13,839 bases of DNA from Acanthamoeba lenticulata. Its lineage: Eukaryota > Discosea > Longamoebia > Acanthamoebidae. The stretch lies in contig NAVB01002030.1 in NCBI GenBank assembly GCA_002179805.1, positions 1 through 13,839 on the forward strand, written 5' to 3'. The translations under genes and the position numbers were made by a program. Shown piece after piece: positions 6,666 through 13,839 of this stretch (position 1 is its first letter; every line of letters starts with the position of its first letter). The notes below the pieces were generated by a model. It searched no databases. It worked only from the letters and a program-made list of their open reading frames with translations, and was not told the DNA's origin.

Positions 6666-9600
6666 TCAAGGGGTCATGGGGTCTGCAACCGCGTATTTGC
6701 GGAGTGCTGACTGGAGCAAGTGTTCAGCTTCTGGATCAGATGACAAGCCTGAACGGTTTGGTGATCGCCAGGCGCGCAACAAGAAGCCAAAGCACTTGAC
6801 AGCTGAGATTGGATAGCTCAGCGTAGCCAAGCGGTAGCACCCAACAAAGTCATCGAAGCGGCGAGCAAGAAGGTATTCACGACCAAGGCGCCACAGAGTC
6901 TTCAGATAGAGTGGGCTACCTTCTTGTGGTCCCTTGGGCATGGTCAACGTCCCTGACGGGGTGTCACCAGCCTGGGGTGGGAGCACCGGAGTGCCCGAGC
7001 GGGGCGTTTTGGCGAGGAGCTTAGCGAACTGGCTTTGGCGGTCAAGTCGCTGCTGGATGAGGTTGGATGAATAGGTCAAATTGTGCTGTCGCCGAAGTAA
7101 GCCAGGTTCGCCGGGGCGGAGAGGAAGCTCAGGAGCGCCAGAGGAAGAATTGTGGTGGTCAAGGACAAAGCGGAGGTAGTGCTCAGCGCTTGACAAGCGA
7201 CCAGCGGTGGCGAGGTTCACGATCAGATGATTGTAGCTGATGCGATTAGGCCGGACGTTGTTGGCAGCGAGGTCCCGCCAGGCGAGCAGCTCGAGAGGGG
7301 TCATTTCCTTCACCTGCCGTTCGGCAGGCACATAAGCGCTTAACGGGAGCGGCTCCCGTGCATAGCGTTCCCGAAGCTGAGCCAGTGGAAGGCTCGTCCA
7401 GGCCGCCTGAGACGCCAAATCCCGCCCGACGTCCGGCAGTGTGGTGGTGGTGGTGGTGGTGGGGGCTGCGGTGGTCGCGGAGGTCGTGGAAGGAGCAGCA
7501 CTCGGGCCAGCCAGGCGGACGAAGAGCTCGTCGAGGTCGGCGTACGAAACGTCGAGCAGGTCTTCGGTGCCCACCAGCGCCACCAAGCAGTTGAAAGTCA
7601 CGGTGTCCATGGTCTGATCCGAGGATAAGGAGGACGAGGACGAGGCGCCTGTCAGGGCAGAGGGGGTCCAATCGCCACCGCGGTTGGTGGGGCGCGTGGC
7701 CTGGAGGCGCATGGTGAAGTAGACGGCGAGAGCCTTCATGAGCGCCTCCCGCCCGGCCTCGCGTGCTTGGGGTGAAAGGGTCACGTCATGGCGGAGCGGC
7801 ATTTCGCTCAGCGGGCGCTTCGGATTAGCGCGCTGGTGGGGATGACGAAGAGCGTTCTGTAGAGCCTTGGCGTGGATCCTGATGAGCGTGTGGTAGGTGG
7901 AGCGTGTGGGCGCCACCCCTACACTCTCCATCAGTGCCAGCACGCGCGACGCCATCTCGCTCGACGGCTTGCTCTGAAGCGAGATTCCCAGGAGCAAGTT
8001 GGTGAACAGTTTTTCGTCGGGCTGTTCTCTGGGCTTCCCATCCCGCCCCGTGAGGGCCGACTCAGCCAGCGGCAAGGCGGCATCCACGAGCCCTGCGAGG
8101 GACATCCCGTGTACCAACGACGACAACAACTTGCCGCTCGGCTTTGTGCCCTGTGTGGTGCCCCCCCCCCAACCAAACCACCCGCGCCAAGGTGGAAAGA
8201 ATTTCAGGAATTGAGAAGCAGGCAGAGGCGGCAAGGGGGGGGAGGGGACGAGGGGGAGCAAACACAACACACACCACACATAACACACACACACACACGT
8301 ACATGGGCTTGCATCTCGAGGAGTAGCTGGGAATAGGTCTCCTGGATGTGGCGGAGAGAGGCCCTCCGGTCCGGACTGGCTTCATCCAAGTCGTACCGTT
8401 GCGAGGACCCTACAGCCGCAGGTCGTAGTGTGCCCACCTCGCGTGCCACCACCTCGGACTGCAAAATGCATTTTAAATAATATTATCGGAGAAATGAGTG
8501 TGTTTTTTGTTCTGTGTTTTTGAAAATAAGAAATAATAATAGACAACAATAACAACAACGGGAGTGGGGATCAAGGATACCCTACATAGAACAAAGAAAG
8601 AGAAAGGAAAAGGCAGAAAGAAAGGGGGAGGGAGGGAGGGAGGGGGAGGGAGAGATTACCTGAGCGCGAAGAAGAGCCAGGTAGGTGTGCTTCTGGGGAC
8701 GCGCCCCCTGTTGGTGTCGCGTCGCGCTGATAAGTCAACAGCTGTTAACGCCTCCTCACCCCCCCCCCCAATTTCTCCTCCCTCCGATAATTCATGATAG
8801 TCGCCCGCGATACACGCCCCCTCCCCCCCCACACACAAAGGAGGAGCCCCCGGGGGGGAGGGGCAAAAAAGAGACCTGGCGAAGCATAGCGTTGTAGTAG
8901 CGCACGGCTCCCGGAGCGTCTCCACGCAACGCAAAGCCTGTCGATTGATGGATTGGTGCCGTATGAGGGCTCTGTATTGGGGGGGGGGGAAGAGAAAGGG
9001 GAAGAGAGAGAGAGAGAGCGAATAGCGGAGGAGAAGGAGGGAGGAGGAGAATGCCAGGCACCTTTGAGTAGCGTATTATGAGTAGCGATGTCCGGGTAAA
9101 GGCCGCGGGCTTGCATTTCCTCCACCAAACGGAGGGCACGCCCCAGTTGGCCCAGCCTGAAGAATGCCCGCAAACCGCCGCCGCCAAGAGCGCGCGTACC
9201 ACATGCGTGGTGAATTTTGAGGGAGGGAGGGAGGGGAGGGAACACGCGGATGTGCGTCTCGTCGCACGTACCGCACCAGCGTGTAGACCACTGGGTTCAA
9301 CTGGCGCAAGGTAACACGTTCTCCCAGGAAAGTTGCCTGCGAGCGCAGGATCAGCTCCAGGAGGTGAAGCGCACCATCGCCTGCCAGGGCCCAAGCAGAG
9401 CGTAAATTCAGGGGTAAGACACACACACACACACAAACACACAGACACACGCACACACAATTGAGGGATGTGAAAGAAAAGAGAGAGAGAGAGAGAGAGA
9501 GAGGGAGGAGAGGGCACACTCTACCATACAGACAGACACACGCACACACACACGCGTGGGTTGGTGGGTGGAGGGGAGGGGGGAAGGAGGGCGAAGGGAG

Positions 9601-12209
9601 GGTAAAGAGAGGGAGGAAGGAGAGGGGGGAGAGAGAGAGAGAGGAGGGGAATACCAGGATCCGAGGCTCGTCCTATCGGCAAGAGAAGGTCTGTGTTGCC
9701 GGTCTTCTCCTCCGTGGCTTCGACCGCGCGACCGGTCGCGGGGCTCAGCGGAGAGGTAGCAGAAGAAGAAGAAAAAGAAGACGGCGACGATGGAGATGGG
9801 GAGGGACTGGCTAGCAGGGCGCGCCTGACCACGTCGAGCCACAGGGAGCTCTGCGCTTCCACCGGTGCCTGCATGGCGCCAGAGGAGGCAAGCCGATCAC
9901 CTGCTGCAGCTGCTGCAGGAGCTGCCGATCCCGGGTGCCGGACAGCCAAGGCCGCGCCCGGGGAGGCGGAGGAAGCATTGGCCAATGTGCTTGAGGCAGC
10001 CTCGAGCGGCGAAGCGGCAGAAAGCGAGGGCGAGTCGCTCACAGCAGGGAAGAACCCAAGCGACGAGAGATAGCGAAGCAGACTCGCGTGCTCCTTCTCA
10101 AACAGGGCCGACCTCGAATAGCACTGCAGGCGTTCGTCCCGTAAAAGAGAGATAGAAAAGAAAAGAAAAGAAAAAGTCCCCACCAGCCACCACCACAGAC
10201 GTCACCAACCAACAGGTGTGTGATGTGTTGCTGTGAGACGAGTGTCAAGCGAGGTCAGGTCCGCCATCGGTCCCAGGCGTACATGGAGCACGTCAGTGAG
10301 GGTTTCAAGGTCGGGCGCCGATCGGGTGATTTTCTGGATGTCGTAGGCGGCGGCGAGGCACGTGTGCAGATCACCCGTCACGGAGCTAGCCTTGAGCAGA
10401 CTCCGGTGCACATCTCTGAGATTATTATTAGAATAATAAAGATGATGATTAATATCTGGGATGAGAGAGAGGAGAGAGAAAAAAAGGAAAAAAGAGGAAA
10501 TGGGGAGGTGAGAGGGAGGGGGGGTCACCATAACAACCAATTCATCCAGACCACCCCCTCCCCCCCCAGCATAACAGAAATAGATGCCCTCTATGTATCT
10601 ATCAGTACATGATGGGGGGGGGAGGGAGGGAGGAGGGTGAGGAGTTGTGTACAGAGAATGCGGAGGCGACGACAGGTGTGGGTGGGCTGCCTGAAGCTTG
10701 CGGTAAAGGGTCAGCGCGTCGCCGTAGGCCCTCTTGTGGGCCAAGGCCGTGATCATGGTTCCCACCAGCCTCCCATCCAACTGGATCATGATCCAGGAAC
10801 ATTCCCCCCCCCCAAAACAATTAGATTGCTTATACACATAAATATTAAGGGTTGAATTTAAATAATATTATATAAAATGATAAAACAAGTGTAAGACAGA
10901 GAGAAAGACGAAAGAGAGAACGACAAGAGAAAGACGAAAGAGTTGGGGGGGGAGGAGGGAGATTTAAGAGAGACTGTGTACGGCAACTGATCGGTCCACC
11001 ACCTCGTCGATCAGCGCGCGGACTTCCGGAAGAGATGCTCTGCAACGCCCAACGGCCTGCACATTACAAGTGGGGAGGGAGGGGATTGGGGAGGGGAGGG
11101 ATTCTCTTGTGAGAGCGATGCCCATGGCCTTGTCTTTGCCACAGATTTGCGCACCTCCATGCCAAGCGTGTAGGTAGTACTCTCGAGTGTACGCCCGCTC
11201 CTCGCCCTTCGCGTAATGATGCACAGATTTTTGTTTTATCGATAGATAGGGATAGGAATTAATGGATTAATGGATGGATTTAGAGAAATAGATAGATGTC
11301 AGGACAGAAGGGAGGCGGAGAGGAGGGGGGGGGGCAGACAACGCGTTAGTGCGTGGGCTGTAACTAGCGCTGCTGCGGATCGGGAGTTGCGCGCACTCTT
11401 GGGAATGTAGAGCAAGGAAAAGTTGTCTAGCCACTTCCACGTGACCTCCGGCGAGACAGCCGCGCAGCAGAGCATGAATGACCTCGGGGCTGTTGCTGAC
11501 CGATCTTCCCAGTGGCGCCAACCCCAGAAAGAAGTCAGACATTTCAGGTCATGTGGCATAGCAGCAGCAGCAGCAGCAGAAGAAAAAGGAGGAGGAGGAG
11601 CAGGTCTTCGAGCGAGAATGGGCGCGCACCTTCCCTCTCGCAGGAACCGTGCTACCTGGAGCGCCTGAGGACGAAAGAAGAAGAAGAAGAAGAAAAGAAG
11701 TGGTACCGCCGTGAAGGTCACGAGCGTGGAAGAGGGGAACAAAAAGGGGAGTGAAAGAAGAACCAAAAAAAAGCAAACAACAAAAAGCAAACCTGGGTAG
11801 GGCTGTCGGCAGCCGTAGCCGCCAGCAGGTCGGAGGTGCCGTCGGCAGCATGAAGATGGCCAACCTCCGGGAGCCGCGTAGCACCTTGCTGAGAGAGTAC
11901 AGCTCCGGCCACGTGGGGAAGGGACTGGTGCGCTACGAGTCCCACCACAACGCGGTGCCCCTCCTCGCGATCGCGGACTTGTGGTGAAGCAAGCAGCCGA
12001 CCCACAGTACTTACAGCCGCTTCCATATCAACAAATGCCGATGGTGCGGAGGCACTGGAGGTGAGGTTGCGCTGCCGAAGCCGACCCTGCCAGGTTGCAG
12101 TCACAGGAACACGAAGGGCCTGCCGACGCACAGAGGATAGCTGGCAACTTGCCGACGTGGGCAGAGTCGCTAAGCGAGGAGCACCGCTCCGCGAGGCTAA
12201 ACGCCACAT
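6666..12209 (-). CDS. Organelle-targeted pentatricopeptide-repeat (PPR) protein, 14 exons, 1135 residues
   Basis: Exons (minus): 12209-11793, 11664-11630, 11504-11340, 11206-11155, 11056-10982, 10780-10674, 10415-10283, 10123-9655, 9380-9272, 9156-9062, 8937-8876, 8707-8660, 8458-8303, 8150-6666. All introns are GT-AG with matching phases; the total, 3408 nt, is 1136 codons. The start is the ATG before MWRLASRSGAPRLATLPTSA, an Arg/Ser/Ala-rich presequence without acids. An in-frame Met at 12407 would overlap the divergent gene. PPR helices rebuild across junctions: exons 1-3 (ALQVARFLREGR), exon 6 (GTMITALAHKRAYGDALTLY), exons 9-10 (RLGQLGRALRLVEEMQARGL), 10-12 (NTLLKGFALRGDAPGAVRYY), exon 14 (NRISYNHLIVNLATAGRLSS). 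Ser/Ala/Thr-rich linkers lie near residues 345-470 and in exon 14. PPR proteins bind organelle RNA; the target is unknown. The exon 6 donor may instead be at 10652 (+7 residues) and the exon 3 donor three bases earlier. Confidence 0.86.
7439..7462 (+). repeat. GGT/ACC trinucleotide tract in PPR exon 14
   Basis: About seven GTG units on the plus strand encode a Thr run in the PPR protein, between two structured parts. This is a likely length-variable linker. Confidence 0.85.
8284..8298. repeat. CA/GT microsatellite at an intron donor
   Basis: On the sense (minus) strand the last PPR intron begins GTACGT and runs directly into a GT repeat. Confidence 0.85.
9418..9503. repeat. Compound CA then GA microsatellite in intron 8
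   Basis: A CA-rich stretch (9418-9459) is followed by a pure GA run (9481-9503). More GA/GGGA tracts continue to 9645, so the intron is almost all polypyrimidine on the sense strand. Confidence 0.9.
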
Positions 12210-12345
12210 GTGAGGCACTCCACTCCACAGCAAACCCCTAACCTCTTGACTCCTCCTCTTCCTCAAAATAGTGACTAGCGGAAAGAAGAAAAGAAGGAGA
12301 AAAAAAGGATCCGTTTCAAAGAGGCCACGGCCGTAGTAATTTGAG
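12210..12345. promoter_or_regulatory. Compact divergent promoter between the PPR and acidic-tail genes
   Basis: Only 136 bp separate the two predicted start codons. The middle is purine-rich on the plus strand (GGAAAGAAGAAAAGAAGGAG near 12280). No TATA box is seen. Shared regulation is inferred from spacing alone. Confidence 0.5.
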
Positions 12346-13223
12346 ATGGGAAAGAAGTTTGTGCAGCCAGGGAGTGGGCCTGCTGGGGCCTCAGAAGTTG
12401 TGATCATAGCATGCCTTCTCGAGTGCGCCTCCTGTCCTCTCTCAGGTGAGCGGCACTACGGGCTGGTGATGCCCTACCGGCCGGTTCGTCTGGTGGCGGG
12501 CCACCCACCTCCGTCTTTGCAGGCGCTCCTCCAGTGTGCCACCACTGCGTCATTGAGAGACACCATGACGGGCACTACTGTTGTACACAACGTGCAACAA
12601 GTTGGCGGCAGCACTAGTACGAGTACGAGTACGACCACATATCTGGGGAGTCCTGTGGTGTGGGTGGTGCACGGCACGCCTGAACTGCCCCGACCTGATT
12701 ACTACAAGGTGCGCCCCCTTTTCGTCCCTCCTCCCCACACTTGGGGGGATAGATATAGAATTCGTGTTGAATTGCTTGCTGCTTGATGCAGTTCAGCGGC
12801 GGGCTCGACCGCTTTGCTGTAGGTGATTATCACCGCCTCAGGCTCAAGGCCAAGCTCGATGGACCATCACCTTTCGATGAAGTTGTCGACCCCTATATCG
12901 GTCTAGATCATCCTGGACCCCGTTACCTGTGCCTCACCGCTGACCTGGTGGCGAGGTCCTCGTCCTCCCGCATTACCACCACCCGTACACGAAGGAGGAG
13001 CCCTTATGCCAGTGCGGATGGCAGTTCTCCGCTCTTCGAGGATGATGAAGAGGAAGAGGAGGATGATGATGATGATGACGGAAATGACGATGATGATGAT
13101 GATGACGACGATGGAGAAGAGTGGGAGGGAGCTGAGGGAGTGCGACCGCGCAGTGACAATCATGAAGAAGAGGAAGAGGAGGAAGAGGAGGAAGAGGAGG
13201 ACGGAGAAATGGCAGTGGAATGA
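12346..13223 (+). CDS. Two-exon gene, predicted 264-residue protein with acidic tail, function unknown
   Basis: Exon 1 is 12346-12708 and exon 2 is 12792-13223 (GT-AG intron, donor GTGCGC, phase 0). An in-frame TAA at 12337-12339 makes the ATG at 12346 the first Met. The first 180 residues have normal composition: HYGLVMPYRPVRLVAGHPPP, then SPVVWVVHGTPELPRPDYYK, and after the junction FSGGLDRFAVGDYHRLRLKA and GPRYLCLTADLVARS. From about residue 200 the chain is mostly Asp/Glu, ending in an E-run and DGEMAVE. Acidic tails are common in histone chaperones and ribosome-assembly factors, but I do not recognise the domain and assign no role. A further intron (12375-12447, ending CTCTCAG) is possible and would shorten the N-terminus without changing frame. 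The gene is divergent from the PPR gene and convergent with DNMT2. Confidence 0.6.
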
Positions 13224-13383
13224 TCCCCAAGGAGCACCAGTTCTGTGAATGGGGAGGAGGAATGAAGAGGAGAAGAGACGGGAAAGAGAGAGAGAGAGAG
13301 AGAGAAAGAAAGAGTTGTACGAGTCTTGACAAAAAGGAGGAGATAAACGATTTGGGGTGGACTCACCTTCTGTCCTCCCATCA
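13224..13383. other. Short convergent intergenic region
   Basis: It lies between the stop of the acidic-tail gene and the stop of DNMT2, and must hold both 3' ends. It contains a GA microsatellite at about 13287-13306. I see no canonical AATAAA on either strand. Confidence 0.6.
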
Positions 13384-13774
13384 TCAGGTGGGGGATGAGG
13401 GAGGAGGAGAGAGAGAGGAGGACTCTGGTCGGAGCAGGAGACGCAAGAGGCGGGCAACGACCACCACGTTAAGGCTGTTGCCTAGTTGCTGATACTTCTG
13501 GCGTTCGGTGGTGCCCTCGGGAAAGCTAAAGCGCTCGGGGAATCCGTGCAGGCGCGCCACCTCCCGGGGCGTAAAGTACCTGCCCCATCCCGCCGCGCGC
13601 AGGGGACCAGGTCACGCCACCCAGACATGATTGAGCCACTAACCCACAAAGTTGCGTGCAAAAAGCCCGTCTGGAACGCCTGGGCCTGACGATAGACAAA
13701 CAGGCTCTACGATACCGCAACTGGAGAGCAAGCAGAGATTTGCCCACGTTGACCTCCTCGTCCGAGTCCCATCC
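13384..13774 (-). CDS. TRDMT1: DNMT2/TRDMT1 tRNA cytosine-5 methyltransferase, C-terminal exons
   Basis: Exon 13774-13716 joins exon 13579-13384 through a GT-AG intron (donor GTATCG, phase 2), giving [26 protein letters not shown] across the junction. This is motif IX of the C5-methyltransferase fold in its DNMT2 form. [17 protein letters not shown] follows as motif X, which packs against the SAM site. The protein ends [15 protein letters not shown], then two TGA codons in a row. Family members methylate C38 of tRNA-Asp, mostly in the cytoplasm. The catalytic Pro-Cys loop and motif VI lie upstream, beyond the right edge. The exon at 13774 starts in phase 0 after GGCAG. An earlier exon may end at 13821 (CTG before GTCTGA), but the 46-nt intron this implies is short, so I do not include it. 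Confidence 0.88.
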
Positions 13775-13839
13775 CTGCCGAGTCACACACACGAGGTTGG
13801 GGGGAACCCGCAATCAGACCAGCCGCACGTCCACCAGCG

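Noticed and set aside
8151..8294. Extending PPR exon 14 upstream to a Met at 8294
   Set aside because: That N-terminus is Cys/Val/Pro low-complexity from a GT microsatellite. An intron at 8302-8151 joins the PPR frame cleanly to the exon 8458-8303.
9381..9417. Extending the exon at 9380 upstream to include RSAWALA, which looks PPR-like
   Set aside because: The only AG before GCGATGG is at 9382-9381, and its phase fits the donor at 9654 exactly. The resemblance is probably chance.
13160..13383. Extension of DNMT2 through a donor-like GTGAGT at 13366-13361 into antisense of the acidic tail
   Set aside because: A recount of the frame shows TGA TGA at 13386-13381, so the protein ends before that site.
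13580..13715. Reading through as coding for DNMT2 ([13 protein letters not shown] and onward resembled a central DNMT2 segment)
   Set aside because: That frame does not connect to the YFTPRE frame. Treating 13715-13580 as an intron with donor GTATCG gives a much better, continuous DNMT2 match.

Overview
The window is nuclear DNA from a eukaryote with intron-containing, fairly compact genes. Every multi-exon model below rests on GT-AG introns whose phases close exactly. The gene set (IBA57, DNMT2, a large organelle-type PPR protein), the moderate-to-high GC exons and the low-complexity Ser/Ala/Glu-rich proteins would suit a unicellular alga or other protist. I cannot name the lineage from sequence alone.

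Layout. (1) 1-688, minus strand: 5' part of an IBA57/YgfZ-type Fe-S cluster assembly factor, running off the left edge. (2) 689-1046: short divergent intergenic region. (3) 1047-3053, plus strand: unrecognised four-exon gene for a predicted 591-residue protein, disordered at the N-terminus and ordered at the C-terminus. (4) 3054-6665: 3.6 kb without an intact gene. It holds a fragment of a myosin motor exon and a mosaic of repeats: two copies of a 281-345 bp block, arrays of a 9-base unit (consensus AAACGCAAT), two inverted-repeat elements with GACATGGGTC ends, a 26-bp perfect palindrome, and a 44-bp inverted pair about 2.1 kb apart. (5) 12209-6666, minus strand: a 14-exon gene for a predicted 1135-residue pentatricopeptide-repeat (PPR) protein with an N-terminal organelle-targeting sequence. 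(6) 12210-12345: 136-bp divergent promoter region. (7) 12346-13223, plus strand: two-exon gene for a predicted 264-residue protein with a very acidic tail, not recognised. (8) 13774-13384, minus strand: the last two recognisable exons of a DNMT2/TRDMT1 tRNA methyltransferase, which continues beyond the right edge.

The genes are housekeeping in character: mitochondrial Fe-S maturation, organelle RNA metabolism and tRNA methylation. They do not form an obvious pathway. The two head-to-head pairs (IBA57/unknown and PPR/acidic protein) probably share promoter regions. The most unusual parts are the repeat mosaic at 3.4-6.15 kb and the splice donors, which favour GTRCGY rather than GTAAGT.
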